Notes: generated from the letters alone by a model not told the origin. Shown: positions 1 through 12,730, counted from the first letter of the stretch. The stretch is 64,000 nucleotides of DNA from Prostheceraeus crozeri (GCA_907163375.1 CAJQUW010008671.1:62001-126000), one strand, 5' to 3'. A program made the numbers and translations.

Positions 1-3000
1 AAAGTGTTTATTCAGTTCGGCGCTTGATTCAATTGATGACGACGACTCAACCACTAGTTCACGCACTGTAAGAGATCCAGAATAAATTGTTTCGCTGGCT
101 GTTGTGACAAGCTTTCGTTGTTACCGCTCCGCAAGAAGGCTAGTATCTTTTTCATAAGAGTGGAACGTTCGGATATTCTGACATTCCATTGATCGGAAAA
201 AGTAGTGGTGAAATTCTATTTCTAGTTTTATGCTGACGAAGTCATATACTCCAGGATATGACGTCTATGGACGAAGTCAATAACATGTTCCGGGGCTACT
301 AGGTCAACTTCGCGCCGATTGAGACGGACCAAACCGTGGTTACTGGAAGAACTACATGTACATCACACATTTTTTTGAATCGTTTCCAGTTCACTAGAAG
401 GAAACGCACGCGATGCTCAATTCAGTCCCTATCCTGGAAAATTCCTAAATTAGGTTAACTTTGAGCTTGCAAGGCACGCAGTAGGATGAGGACTGAATTG
501 CACATCCTTTCTGATTATTTATCACTACTTTTTTGTGCTGACTGCGTATAAGAGTGAACATCTTGGATGCTACGCCCATGCTTGAAATAAGAGAATGAGA
601 TGGTTAAATTTGGTCGCTCCGGTTGTCACTCCGGTTACAAGGAATTTCTTACTCCACGATAAATGAAAATTTAAAAATAAGAATTAACTTATGTTTACAT
701 TAAGAAAAGAAACAGCGAAAATATCCGTAAAATTTCCGCAGCTCCCCATAGTGATGTTGCTGGTCTCGAATGGGAGGGCGATAACTCCCACGATGAGCCT
801 GCTCCACTTCACATCAAAATTCAAGAATTCTCTGGTTTGATAGACATGACTCCATCACTTTATGATGTTAGATACTTCACAAATGATATAATAATTCTCA
901 TGAAACATTTCAGCTATTCACCATAGCTCATTACTTTTAATCAGGGATGCGGAGTCCTATCATTTTGACGGGACTCCGACTCCGGGGGTTGATAGAACTC
1001 CGGCTTTTGATAGGACTTCGACTCCAGGTGGCAAGTACATAAAGCCTAGTTTTTTTTTAAAAAACTGCTAACTTACATTATAGATAATTATAGGCTTAAC
1101 TGAACCTATCTTTGGTGATCATTGCTGTATCAATTATCAATCATTTTCGATGAAAGTCTGTCAAATGTCGCTTTAATTTGGATGCATGCGACTCGGTTCC
1201 TCCCAACTTGTTGATGTGTGATTCACACATTTTTCTCCACTCCCTACCAGGCAGGGAAATCCACGTCCTTCTTCAAAATATGAGTACACTTTCGATTTTA
1301 ATATGTACTTTGGAGGAGCCATCACACATGATTAACGTGAGGGTTAGAAATAATGCTTTCAAACAAACTAGTATTTCATTTTTGTCTCTGATGTGACCTT
1401 TAGTGCGTAGGTGTGATCGAGGCTAGGAAGGCTTGTCTTCTCTACTAAATCAGCGAGTTAAAAGACAATCCTTATTCGCTGTCACGGTTCCTCAACTATT
1501 ACAAGCTCTGCATTCAGTAGTATCTCCTTACTTCAGTTTGACGGAGAAAGTTGACATCAAGACAGTGACAGCTATATGCACGAAAATAAATAATTTGCTT
1601 GTATTATATTTCGGGTCTAGTTATAGGCCCCGAAATGAAAAGCAAAAATGATAGGACTCCGGGACTCCGACCGCATCTGCATCGATATTATGTCATTCAC
1701 AGTTAACATGAAAAATCATTTTGATCAACAGAGCAGGCGAGTGCATACGAAATTATAGGGAATTTGACTGTCTGTGACATTTCCTGGAATAATTGTTTTC
1801 TCTTGAATAACCGATGTAGTCTTTGGACATTTTTTATAAATTTTGGTTCATTCACAATTCCAGGAATTCTCGAAATATTGAATTGGCGGTTACGTAAGTT
1901 ACTACATATGAACAAACATTGAAACAATTAAGCTCTTAATCATGCTCTTAATTATATATGGTAATATTCATCGCCTGTCTTTCCCTCTAAAATCCAGCGT
2001 TGCTTGGAACGAATTTCGATGGTTTTGGATCGGAAATGTCCGGTTTCGAACTGTTCATTGACACTATGTTGCAACAACAGCTCCACTCACGAAAAAAACT
2101 CATGTTTTCTATGAAAATGAAGAGTTATGCGTTTCAAAAAGAAAGATGTGTGTTGTGTTCTGAGAGAATGCTGAAGCGCACATCTCTGAAGGTAATTGAA
2201 ATGCTCCTTACACGAGAGAGGAAGATATTCCTAATCTTTGTGATTTTACTTCTTCCGATGGTCACCTAAACCATTCGCTTCAAAGAAACTGATTTTTTCT
2301 CAATTAAAAACGCGCACAATTAAAAGCGAATGCAAGGATGATATCTAAATTAAAGCTGGGTTCTGACGCATGTTCATACACATTAAGTACATCTGCAAGG
2401 CATTTGTTTAAATATTTCATATACCGCATTCCTTAGCTGCTGGAGTTGGAAAGACTCCTGCGGCAATTTAAAATTAATACACAATCACATGATTTTTTTT
2501 TGAACAAATTTATGAATGTAAAACGGGTTGACTACATCAAGGTGTTAGCGTGAATTTTCAAATCCTTCCCGGAATAACTTATCATGTTTGATTATTTCAT
2601 TATATCCTGCGTCTTTTGGCTCAAAACATGGCCAAATATATGCATGCCCGTTTTTCCAGGTTGTTGCGCTATTAGAACAACAAAATTGTGCGAACAAAAG
2701 CATCGTATAATTTTTTGTCATAGAGTTTAATTTTCATCATATATGTAATCATCTTTTTACTTGCTGCAGTTAAAATTATTGTCAACTTTGAGATGTTTGT
2801 GAATAATTCGCATTATAACGTGGTAAAAGCATTATTTAATCATCCAACTTTGGACATCACAGTTTATTGATTACTGTCAACTGAACTACTAATGGTGCTT
2901 CAACCTAGTGATCGAAATTTACTTATACTTTGAGAAATCTGAGATTATGCAAAATGGCCCTAATTCAGAAGAAGACTTTTAGTAAAATGTCCTCATCGTA

Positions 3001-3646
3001 GCAATGCAATTTCAAGGTGTAGGCTACATGCGTCAGTCGATGAAAAATTCATCTACAAAATTCATCTACAACGAATGTTGAGCTTTAGCAGACTTTCAGA
3101 AGAACCGCTGCTTGGACAAAATCCGCTTTTATAAATGAAATTATCTCATTGCTAATCCACCACGCCTTGGCTCCACTGTGTGGGAGGGGAGGCTGAGCGA
3201 CGCCCCTATAACGGGCCCCCGATGCCCCCTATGTCTACGCGCCTGGGACAAGATTAAGATAAAACGTGGCAATAACGAATTCGGATGTGACGTACTTCGT
3301 CATGGGTGTGAAGGAATCGACTTGTGAGAGTAATAGAAAAAGAGTAGGACGGACGGACTATAAGCTCTGACTGTGGGAAAAGTGGCACGCTATAAATCGG
3401 AAAGATGCGTGAATGAATGAAAAGTGTGAATGATGCCGCAAGGAACTGAGGGATGTCTATTGCCAATTGATGGAAAAGGTGTCAGTGCTTGAAAAATATA
3501 ATGCAACCTTGATGTATTCTCCAAGAAAGGATTGAATGTGACTGGAATGACTCAGGTCCCTCTGTGCAGTAACGTAATGGCCTTTAGCCGACTTTAAAGG
3601 TACCAACAAGATCTGCCTTGCAATGAGAAGGATGAATGTCAGGTCC
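1..3646. other. No gene seen; AT-rich host DNA
   Basis: No reading frame here has a recognisable domain or splice-bounded coding bias. The short open frames are of chance length for this composition. The only structure noted is a possible small transposon at 944-1681, listed separately, and a GC-rich patch near 3170-3250 that resembles nothing I can name. Confidence 0.6.
944..1681. repeat. Possible non-autonomous DNA transposon (hAT-like ends)
   Basis: The left end reads CAGGGATGCGGAGTCCTATC and the right end, read in reverse complement, carries GATGCGG and then GGAGTCCTATCATTTTT, so the ends form an imperfect inverted repeat. Tracts of the form GGACTCCG recur just inside. The CAGGG start is typical of hAT elements, but I see no clean 8-bp duplication and no transposase. 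Family assignment is a guess. Confidence 0.35.
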
Positions 3647-4312
3647 TTACTGTTCATGTGAGTGAACTGCAAGAGATTGTTTGAATAAATGATTTATTAC
3701 CTCGACAAGTCTCTGGATAACCGGAACTAGCCTGCTACCGCCCACTCTAAATATAAAGAAGTCAAAAACTCGAAAACTATCATAGGTGTTCACGTCGTCC
3801 CAAGTTTCGAGGAGTGCTTTAGCCTTGGAATACGTAAGAGCTGGCTCGCGAAGTAGACGTCTCTGAATCTCACCCTCATTGACACCAGCGATGATACGAT
3901 CCTTGAGCTGCGATTGAAGATCAGCACCAAAATTGCATTTGGCAGCTTGCTGTTGTAGTCGAAGTAGGAATTGCCTGAGTGTCTCATCTCCCCGATGCGA
4001 AAGATTGTGAAAGCGCTCACGCTCTGTAGCTTCGAAGTGGACAGGACGCAGATGACTCATCAGTAGTTGCTTCAATTCGGAGACTTTCTTGGTGCCTAGG
4101 TCATCAGGAAAGGCGAGGTCCTTGAGGAGGTCGTAGGCTTCTCCACCAATCATGGTCAGGTAAAACGCTGTTTCGTTCTTAGCGTCGATAGAGTCGTTGG
4201 TTTGGACGTAGTAGGAAAATCTTTCATGCCAGTTCAAATCTCCGGCTGGGTTATTAACGTCTATCTTCTCTATAGCCGAGAAGCTCCTTTGTACGAGCGT
4301 ATGTCACGTGCC
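3647..4312 (-). pseudogene. Gag-like fragment of an LTR retroelement
   Basis: A minus-strand frame encodes a helical retrotransposon gag-type domain. Visible blocks are a start region with NPAGDLNWHERF, a middle with AFYLTMIGGEAYDLLKDL, and a later FLLRLQQQAAKCNF followed by LKDRIIAGV. These are typical of Ty3/gypsy-class gag capsid regions. No protease, reverse transcriptase or LTRs were found nearby. It is an isolated, broken fossil; a domesticated gag exon is a less likely alternative. Confidence 0.6.
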
Positions 4313-4329
4313 ACTTAAAGCAGCCATAT

Positions 4330-6064
4330 CCATGCATAAATCTTGACATAGATACACTACATAAGAAAAGTGTTCCACAGCAAAATGAGATGAAGAGTTT
4401 CAAATATCTAGGCTTGTTGTCATGAATTGCTTCATAGTTGACAGGGAAGCGGGAGCAATTTTTCGTTGGTGAGTGGGCTGTAATTTTGTATTACACTGTT
4501 TTTTTTTACATTCAAGCTCAAGTTTTTTTACCCATCATAACATTGTTGTTGTGCCCATCATAACATCATGCCCATAATCCTTATTTCACTTCATCGTTGT
4601 CATGAGCCAAATGACAAATAGGTTCTCTCCAAAGTAAGACATACGCTTCATGAAATTGGGGGGACATACGCATTGGTGTGTAACTTTGACAAGATTAACT
4701 GTGATTAAGTCAATTGTTAGGAAGCAGGTAATCATTTTTTCTTCTTCCGTTACAGCTAATTTTTTGTCAACGCTTTCTGTTGATATATTAACGCTTTCTG
4801 TTGATATATTATTCTGTTGAAGGTAATACTTAGCTAAGTTTGGAATTATAGGACAATTTATTCTATGTTTTTTAGATGTAGTTGGCTTCTACCACGCATT
4901 CGACGTATGTTACCGATAAAAATATCATAATCAAAAGCTTTTGATGAACTGTGCTAAAATGATCATTGGTGAAGTTTTCGATCGAGATGGAAATTACAAA
5001 CAAAGCTGCTGATGGTAGACTTATAATTTTAAAATTTTCACCGATCAGTTCACATAAAAAAAACTTCTCACTGACTTATCAGTGAAACTTTTTATAACAA
5101 AAGTCTGTCATAAACAGCTTGGTTTATGATTTCTATCTTGATAGAAAACTTTGGAAACAACTGCTTAAAGAGAATTGTATTTTACTACGAGCGTCAATTT
5201 GATATATAATTGTGTGTTCAGCACTAAGAACTAATGCTTTAATAAGCAGTTCCACTTCAGTGTGCGATATTTTGTCGTAGATGGAAGCTTGTAATAAGTT
5301 GACATTAAGAATATTATGTCAGCACAAGCATTAATTATACCAGATGTCTCTAGAATCAATTAGCATTTTTAAGGCGGAAAGTTCATTATCAAAAACATCA
5401 TTTTACTAGCCTGAAATTGAAGGCGCTTTGCAATTAACTAGTAATTATGTCATTTATTATTTTTATGGTTGTAGTCGAGTGCAATGTCTTTCACTAGCAA
5501 CAGAGTGAGAAAGTGAGAGTAATTTGAACACGTCCCGTATAAAGTATTACAGATAAGCTCAAATCCATCAAAAATCATGTGACAATGCCCCATTGAAAAT
5601 ATAAAGACATACAAGGTGATGGATTCAAGCTATATAGACTTAATTAGACATAAAATGGCATGCAAAAAGAACTTGTATTTTTGAACATGCATTCATAGTC
5701 ATCCACAATCAAAATTACCATAGTCACATACCTGGTCAGATTACTAATTGTGAGCAGGATTTTTTGAATGGCTGGTTGACTAACCGACCTATGAAGTGAT
5801 TCCGTAAATATCGAAGTTGGCCGTCATAGAATATTAATAAGAATATTGATATTAATTATTAGCACTTTTGAAAGCACTTGCTGAAAAATTAGTAAGCATG
5901 CTAATCAGACTCGGTTGATTTTTAGGTATTTCATCTGAATGCAATAAGATTGCTCGAGTGGGACTGAAGTCATTGAAATCTAAGTGCTAAGTTACATTTG
6001 AAATTCAAATCAACAATATTGATTGGAATTTTGTTTATTCACGGAAGTAAAATTTGTCTGCTTC
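4330..6064. other. No gene seen; AT-rich host DNA
   Basis: No coding signal, RNA gene or clear repeat family was recognised in this stretch. A short direct duplication near 4775-4810 (a 27-nt unit containing CTTTCTGTTGATATATTA, twice) is the only local repeat. Confidence 0.5.
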
Positions 6065-6320
6065 ACGCGATCACATAGATCAGTCATATGAAGGAATTCG
6101 CATTTAATATGTTTCATTTAAATGTCACATGGTCTATTAGATAAAATCAACTCTTAAACTTGAGTACAACTTGGGGGTCAATGTCTTCATAATTATGAAG
6201 ACATTGACCCCCAAGTTGTACTCAAGTTTAAGAGTTGATTTTATCTAATAGACCATGTGACATTTAAATGAAACATATTAAATGCGAATTCCTTCATATG
6301 GCTGATCTATGTGATCGCGT
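6065..6320. repeat. 256-bp near-perfect palindrome
   Basis: Two 128-nt arms are reverse complements of each other with one mismatch and no spacer; the centre lies between 6192 and 6193 inside CATAATTATG. The left arm starts ACGCGATCACATAGATC and the right arm ends GATCTATGTGATCGCGT. There is no coding potential. It could be a fold-back transposon, a recent inverted duplication, or an assembly hairpin artefact. Confidence 0.9.
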
Positions 6321-7043
6321 AGTTAGTAGTCTCCATTCCTTTAATTGTCTTTCGCATGCGTTGCTGTAGTTGTTGACATATTAAACAAATTCAGTAAATT
6401 CAGATGCTTATAGCCTGTGTTGGAAGTTATTCATGCTGTCAATATAGAAATTTAAAGACGATTACTTTCATTTTTTCATTTCCAATCACACTCGAAAATT
6501 GATACCATCCTCGTTCTGCTCAGAATGCTTGCTATCAGACATTAGATGAATATTTATTTTGATTTTTCTGTCCACAAATCATTAACTTCTGGAGATCGGT
6601 CGGTTTGCGATGAAACAGGCCCTTAGTCCGCCTCCAAGGGGCACAGACATTGCACACATCACGAGCAAGTGCTTTGTATTGTATCCGTGTATCAGCACGA
6701 CTGGAGGTACAATATCACCTTCGAGAGGAACAAAACCAATCCACTCCACACTCACCTCTATAGAGAGAGTCCATGGTCAATTTGTCCACTTGGTGTGAAA
6801 TGATCAAATTGTTCCAAACAGACATCCGCAGCATTTTGAAGATTGATTTTGTGCAACTTGCAGAGTAATAACATTTTCTCTTTTATTTTTTCTGCTGTTA
6901 AGTCAGGTGGCGTGAACACTGGCCTCTTGAACACAGTGGTGCAAAATAATCATTTCAAAAATTAGACCATTTTTATGATTTTTGAGAACTGAATTCAAAT
7001 AGTACCTATCTGAAGGAAGCGCTAGGCTTCATGATTTACTTTC
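6321..7043. other. No gene seen
   Basis: AT-rich host DNA. The frame at 6610-6798 has no domain features and is judged accidental. Confidence 0.45.
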
Positions 7044-7325
7044 TTGCAACCCCGAATATCTGAATATCCAGAAACGCCGGTTCCTCCGAAAGCTCTTGTG
7101 GTGGCTTACAATATGAAGTGCGGAAATTGTAATTGGAAGTATGTTGGTGATAGTGGAAGGATCTTGGAAGAAAGAAGAAAAGATCATGCACGCGCAATTC
7201 GTGAGTTAGACGTAGACCGATCAGAAATGGCTAAGCATGTGGCAGAAAGCGGACATTTGATTGACCATGGCAATGCAACTGTCATTGACCGTGACTGTTC
7301 TTGGAAAGGGCGAGTCGTGAAATAA
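7044..7325 (+). pseudogene. Penelope-like element, GIY-YIG endonuclease fragment
   Basis: A 93-codon frame encodes the C-terminal nuclease of a Penelope-like retroelement: a Cys pair (KCGNCNW), then YVGDSGRILEERRKDHARA, the GIY-YIG second strand and catalytic Arg region, followed by an MAKHVAESGH block. The reverse transcriptase part is absent. It is a 5'-truncated relic in the same orientation as the host gene. Confidence 0.75.
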
Positions 7326-8600
7326 CAATCCAGTGTTAGTTATTCCATTGAGTTTGTTCGCTTTGCATAGTTCTTGGAATAACTAATCTTAGATTTTAGT
7401 CTAAGGATTATCTGTACATGAGATATCTATGACTATGACCTCAATCAGCGCTAACTTCTCCATTGTTCTCATTTTCTCATCACACGAGTGCACACGAGCT
7501 CGATGAGAATTCATCTCGAGGTCGATGAATCAATCACTTGACGAATGGAATACAAATGAATGAAGCTGAAAGAAATAGCATCGACTTTGAACAAAACTGC
7601 ATTAGCAACCCGAACATCGTCTTAGGTACCTCGAAACCATCATTGACGAAACAATGATGGATTTAAGACCCCGCTTGTGTTTAAGAGCATGCAATCCTGT
7701 TCAAAAACTTCTTTTTTCTTGCATCTCTCTTCTCGATTTACCAATGAACGACAACGTTAGTGTATGAGACTGTCGCAGTAGCTTATATCTTATATATAAA
7801 TTACGAATAGTTAGTGGAACAATAATGTTTTTGATCAAATTTGAATAGACTTCTGGTATTCCAAGATGAGAATCAATCAATCATGTAAACGGCATCAAAT
7901 AAGAAATAATTACGCATACATGTATTATATATGTAGTGAAACCCCTCTAACTTGGCACCCAAAGGGACTGTGCCAAAAGAGCTAAGTTATAGGAGTCTAG
8001 GGATAAAGGGGTTCCATCAGGAATACGGATTAAATCGGGACTGGCATCTGTTATTATTCTAATTCGAGGAGTAGCAAGCTTAGCACCTATGTATTTAGTC
8101 AAATTCTTGGTAGATTTTAGATAATAATGATATATTTGCATTCGGTAGCAATTTAACTGTAAGTAAATCCAGTCGTTATTAGGCCACTCTATTCATTACA
8201 TTAATTAGTGTCTAGCTTCTGGTGTTTCTTTTTACTTTGTCATATAAGTGCTCTAAGTGATATGGGCTTACTCCTACACAGTTGCATTAATACCTGAAAT
8301 ATTCTCTATATTTACAAAATTGCTGATATTTCAAAAGTAACATAGTTGTCCCTTTATTTTGATTTTATTCTATGTATGCGATCATGTACAATCACATTTC
8401 TTAAGGACTGAGGTCGTCCATCAATTGCTGGACGATTGATGAACCCAACACCCCTCTTCGCGTTAAAATGTCAACAATGTTAGCCATTCGAATCGTTTTC
8501 ATTCTGCATTGCAACTTACATTCCATTTTGCGCGTCATATTATCTACAACTGCTGCTGAAATTCGCAAAAATTAACAATGCCAGTGTTTTTGTTTTTTCA
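7326..8600. other. Host DNA upstream of DRC10 coding exons; possible transposon end
   Basis: No gene is visible. Near 7935-8030 the sequence GTGAAACCCCTCTAACTTGG followed by several GGAGT/GGGGTT blocks resembles the end of pogo/Tigger-type DNA transposons, but no second end was found. The 3' border is a polypyrimidine tract ending in an AG at 8600-8601, a likely acceptor for an intron in the 5' leader of DRC10. Confidence 0.4.
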
Positions 8601-8601
8601 G

Positions 8602-9083
8602 ATAGAATCATGGCAACTATTGCTAATATCGCCAGCGCAAAGCAAAAGAGGACGCCCCCTACCTCCAGCAAGGGGATAAGTCGCATCGATGCTGTTCGTT
8701 CTCTAGAGCCAGCTCGAAAAAAATTGACTACGTTGGAGACTCAAAGAGTGATGGCAGTACTTGATGACTGCATTAAACGATCCATGATCTTATCTGCTCT
8801 TCCGTCCTTGTTGGATAATGTCAATGATTATGCAATTGTCCTTGGTCGCGAATTGGTAGCTCTACTTGAAGAGCACAGTCAGATTCGCGTTGAATACGCT
8901 CAGTATTCAGCAAAATTAGACGTTATCCTCGGGCGTGAAAAACCAGCAAAAACTGCAGCCGAACTCATAAGCGAAGAGGACTTCTGGACTCGGCCGCGTT
9001 CCAGGTCAACTGCTAGTAATAAGAGCACGATGAGCAGTAACGTGGTAGTCAATGAAACAGCTGAAGAACTTCGACCACAACAG
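8602..9083 (+). CDS. DRC10: DRC10 (IQCD), first coding exon
   Basis: First coding exon of dynein regulatory complex subunit 10, a coiled-coil subunit of the nexin-dynein link in motile axonemes. Translation starts at the ATG at 8610, eight bases after a TTTTTTCAG acceptor, and runs 158 codons to a CAG|GT donor at 9083/9084 (phase 0). The block KLTTLETQRVMAVLDDCI followed by LGRELVALLEEH matches the N-terminal helices of animal DRC10 (human has LTTIEAKRIMSILDEA at the same place, from memory). The tail of the exon is Ser-rich. Codon use and GC content are higher than in flanking DNA. Confidence 0.78.
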
Positions 9084-9911
9084 GTTTGTACATTATTCTT
9101 TGAGTCCAGAATATACTGTGCAATGATATCAGGACTTGAACTAATAAATTATAAGATTACTGTGATTCAAATAAAGCAACTACTCTGAATAAAGTACCTT
9201 AGAGCCAATGCTTTCTGTCAGTTATCAGAGAAATGTTATCTACGTCTTCGTTGTGGTCTCTCAACTGCTAACGATAAATTTCAGACTGCCGCTTTGCTTG
9301 AGTACAAGTCGCAAATAACCTGTATAGAGGGGATACGACATATTATAGAATTGTGTTTTCGTAGTCAGATGCTCACGTGCGAGTTTAGTCATCAAATTCA
9401 TGCCACGAAATGTGCATTGTGATTATCTACTTAATCTGCTTCATCCATCCGTTGTGTTGGATCTTCTTCGCGTAATTGTTTCTGAAAATTCTAAGGACAT
9501 TACATTTCACGTTGGTTCTTCCTGGGATCAGGCTTAAATTGGCGTTTAATGGAAATATTATCGTTTTTAGTATATCACATTCTAATCAGTGAAGGAGCAT
9601 TATGATGCTCGAATTTTTTATATGCGGCTATCTTATTAATCTACAACCATAGAGCACCTGAATGAAATTTAGATATTCTCTCAAATATACTTTCTCAAAA
9701 CTCATTGTAAGTGCTGATGATGCACACTGTGATGCAATTGAAATCAAGTATCGTTTATAAAAAAAGTAATATCAGCAAATTATCTTGACTCTTTCCAAAT
9801 CCCATCATTATGCTTCACTGTCTATATTAGCCGATGGAATTAAGAATTATATATAATAAGAATAAGAAAGATATAATTAAGAATTATAATAAGAATTATT
9901 ATTATCTTCAG
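9084..9911 (+). other. DRC10 intron, 828 nt
   Basis: Bounded by GTTTGT at the left and TTATCTTCAG at the right, phase 0 on both sides. It is AT-rich; the last 80 bases are a low-complexity AATAAGAATTAT run. No other feature was seen. Confidence 0.75.
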
Positions 9912-10262
9912 CCGGAAATTGAGAGCAAGCTGAGAGAGTTCTTACCACGTTTGCAATTCTCAACTCGTTCAATTCTTCGAGCATTCCGTAACAATCCAGC
10001 AGCCGTCACTGCCGTTATCGGTGGTGGAGCTGCTCAGGTAACTGGCGAACGATTGGAGAGGACAGAGGATTCTCGTGGATTGCTTGAGCAAATGCAATTC
10101 ATGAAAGACATAATGATGCTGCGTCTTATGACCACTCCCGCAGAGAAAGCAGATAAACTCGCATATCTTCGAGAAGTTAGCGAGAGGGAACGAGCCAACA
10201 CCGTCGTCATCGATAAGCTGGCTATGGAACTTCAAAGCGCAGTCAATGACAAAGATATGGAG
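9912..10262 (+). CDS. DRC10: DRC10 (IQCD), second coding exon
   Basis: 117 codons, residues 159-275 of the deduced protein, between a TTCAG acceptor and a GAG|GTAAGG donor, phase 0 at both ends. It begins PEIESKLREFLPRLQFSTRS and contains an NNPAAVTAVI block, matching the helical region of DRC10 in which the human protein has LLLSNPQAARLL. The C-terminal part has LMTTPAEKADKLAYLREVS, like human LLTSPMEARDKAQFLQDIS. The domain is all-helical with no IQ motif yet; the IQ motif of the family lies near the C-terminus and would be outside this window. Confidence 0.82.
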
Positions 10263-10698
10263 GTAAGGATCTTTCAACATTGTGCTACTCACATTACATG
10301 GTTTTCAAAAAAGAACTTGCGAAGCTTCGAGATTCGATTCGATTAGAAATTGTGATTCGAGAAAATTCGAATCGGTTCGGCTCGACTGAAAAAAATATCG
10401 GTTCAAATTTTTTGCGATTTATGACTCTCGTTCGACACGGCTCAAGCATGGCGATGTAATAAACTTGTGATGTTGTGTTTTCACTGAAAGCGGCTGAAGA
10501 CGTGGGTTGCTAAATATGAGTTAGTCGAAGCCGTTGGTGAGTCTTTCACATGAATGTCAGCATTGTGTTAACTGGTTCTCACGGTTAGCTCGGGCTCCCG
10601 AAAAATATTTGGCGGTATCATGAGTTCGAGCTTCCATGTCTTCATTTCTAAGCCCGGGCAAATCTAAGATTGTATTATGGTGCTTAAATTTGCATGTC

Positions 10699-10704
10699 TT
10701 CGCA
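10699..10704. repeat. Target site duplication TTCGCA, left copy of element 1
   Basis: Six bases immediately outside the 5'-AG terminus, identical to 30052-30057. Six-base duplications are the known signature of Polinton integration. Confidence 0.95.
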
Positions 10705-11305
10705 AGTAATGGTCAAAAGACAGTTCCAGGACAGGACACCCATAAAAATAAAAAAAATTGGTATCTTTAAAAACGACATAAATTCATGAATTTAGTCCCT
10801 TTTTCAGGTTTTTAAGACCTGAATTCATGAATTTAGTCCATTCAAAAAGTACCATTTTTCAAAAAATGGTATTTTTAAAAACAACATAAATTCATGAATT
10901 TGAACCCTTTTTCAGGTTATGAAGACCTAAATTCATAAATTTAAGCGTTTTTAAAAATACCCAGTTTTTCAAATTTTTCAAAATCTCAAATTTGAGAATT
11001 ACAATTTTTACCTTGAAAATCATGACCGTTCCAGGACACCGAAAAATCAGAAAAGTTAAGAATCTCAAATTTGTGAATTACAATTTTTACCTTGAAAATC
11101 ATGACCGTTCTAGGACACCGAAAATCATAAAAGTTGAGAATTTCAAATTCATGAGTTTAGACGTTTTTCAGGTTTTTAAAATATATCATGTGACTAAAAA
11201 TATTTCTTTAAAAATGGATGAAACAAAAGTGGAAGGAACTTCAGAAATGAATGAAACAAAAATGGAAGGAACCTCAAGAATATATCCTTCGTTATCTCAA
11301 TTAAA
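10705..11305 (+). repeat. Left terminal inverted repeat, element 1 (601 bp)
   Basis: Matches 29451-30051 in reverse complement without length change; I noticed one base difference. It contains internal repeats built on ATTCATGAATTTA and on CATGACCGTTC, and the first ~31 codons of the membrane-protein gene that is complete only at the right end. Confidence 0.95.
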
Positions 11306-12045
11306 CTTTTACGGAGCAGCGTGTCTTCTTTCTTTCTTTCTCTCTCTCTCGTTCCTGTCTGTTACAGGAATATTGTATTCACAATGCATTCTTTAAAACA
11401 ATTGCTTGTCTTCAATGAGAATAATTCCCATATGCTTTTAATAGAATGACCTTGAACGCTAATGGAAAAATACACCAACTATCGAACCATGTCGGCACTT
11501 TTTATCGACAAACTTTCTGACATCGGCGCGACAGTTGGTGTATTTTTCCATTCAAGCAATGTCGCATGAATGATTGTTATTGAAACCAAAATGAAGAGAA
11601 ATGCTCAATCATTTCTCTTCTCTCTCATATGTCTATTGTCTTTAGATTGTACTTGTTCTTTTGTTCTCATAGTGTGAATGAGATTTCACAACTCGCATTA
11701 TGCGCTATTGTTTGTGATTTCCTTCACCCCTATCAGCTGAAACAATTTTAACAGCTGCTACACGCTAATTCTTTTGAGAAATGACTGAAATAGATTTTAT
11801 TCCATTTAAAATGAGTAACATTAGAGACATTCTAAAAATATACAGCAAACAAAACCACATGAAATTTCGATTTAAATGAGATTGCTAAGCAATTGGGAAA
11901 AAAAGAATTTTCACATATTGATGAGTAATGAATTACTATTGTTAAAAGATGAGCGAAACAAGAAACTCTATGTAGTTAAACACTAACACAATGCAACAAT
12001 GTAACGTTTAAATTTAGATTAAATTAAATAATTTCAAAATCGAAT

Positions 12046-12208
12046 AAGTAGTAAAGAAAGACATCATTAGAGACCAGTTTTAAATCAATACCCCCCCCCA
12101 AGTAGTAAGGAAAGTCATCATTATAAAAATGTTTTAAATCAATACCCCCTTCTGACTAAGTAGTAAAGAAAGACATCATTAGAGACCAGTTTTAAATCAA
12201 TACCCCCC
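12046..12208. repeat. Three tandem ~55-nt units upstream of protease gene
   Basis: Units start with AAGTAGTAA(A/G)GAAAG near 12046, 12100 and 12157 and end with a C-run. The C-run of the first is longest. Role unknown; they sit in the leader of the protease gene. Confidence 0.85.
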
Positions 12209-12209
12209 A

Positions 12210-12226
12210 CCCCTGTCTTCTAGGGG
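12210..12226. repeat. GC hairpin CCCCT/AGGGG before protease gene
   Basis: CCCCT and AGGGG pair around a 7-nt loop, 28 nt before the protease ATG. Possibly a member of the hairpin family of this element. Confidence 0.5.
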
Positions 12227-12254
12227 CTCCCTTAAGAAATTTTTTTATTATAAA

Positions 12255-12730
12255 ATGAGCAACATAAATGAGTTTTTTAAATTATATGGAACGCAAACTA
12301 CGACAAATTTCGACCTAAAGAAAATCGCAAATGAATTAGGAATAAAGAATTTTCATGTTCTAATGAGAAACGAATTACAATTCCTAAAAAATAGGCCAAC
12401 AGGAACCTTCAGTTCCCGGAACAAAGTTCCATCAATAACTGTAAATTTCATAACGAATCTTCACACTTCAGACCAAAACGGCGTACATTGGTCAGCAGGC
12501 GTTAAAAATCATCAGCAGAACTATTATTTTGATTCATACGGTTTGCCCCCTACAAATGAAGTAAAAGAATTACTTGGAACGGAACATACAATACATTTCA
12601 AATTCAAAAACCGGGAACTACTTACTGTGGTCAATTATGTCTTTATGTTTTATTTAAATTACAAAAAGGAGTACCATTTCTTGATATTATGTTAGAATTG
12701 AATAATAAAAATAATAATAATGATAATTAA
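12255..12730 (+). pseudogene. PRO: Adenain-like cysteine protease, element 1
   Basis: Polinton maturation protease, related to adenovirus endopeptidase, which cleaves virion precursors. The His lies in GVHWSAG, the acid in YYFDSYGLP, and the Cys region is recognisable near the C-terminus together with CLYVLFKLQKG. The family is normally about 150-200 residues and this copy has that length, but it looks broken (about one break). A double hairpin at 12402-12430 lies inside it and is read through as sense codons. Its 3' end meets the convergent integrase gene tail to tail with overlapping stops. Confidence 0.75.
12402..12430. repeat. Double hairpin inside protease gene
   Basis: GGAAC-cttca-GTTCC followed after one base by GGAAC-aaa-GTTCC. 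It is translated as TGTFSSRNKVP. Surrounding coding DNA is AT-rich. Confidence 0.8.

Larger units (their letters stand above)
11306..12254. other. Left subterminal region of element 1: hairpin, tandem repeats, partial protease copy
   Basis: No intact gene. A 92-bp hairpin unit with perfect 20-nt arms (AATGGAAAAATACACCAACT at 11461-11480, complement at 11533-11552) looks like a tiny MITE. At 11811-11960 a degraded stretch resembles the start of the protease gene that follows. At 12046-12208 a ~55-nt unit ending in TTTAAATCAATACCCCC is repeated three times. Confidence 0.7.

Noticed and set aside
2000-2269. Small coding gene
   Set aside because: 89 codons without domain, splice context or composition change.
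7931-8030. Complete pogo/Tigger transposon
   Set aside because: Only one end-like sequence was found and no transposase.
8610-10262. Assignment of the host exons to DRC9 (IQCG)
   Set aside because: Block-by-block comparison from memory fits DRC10 (IQCD) much better in all three exons.
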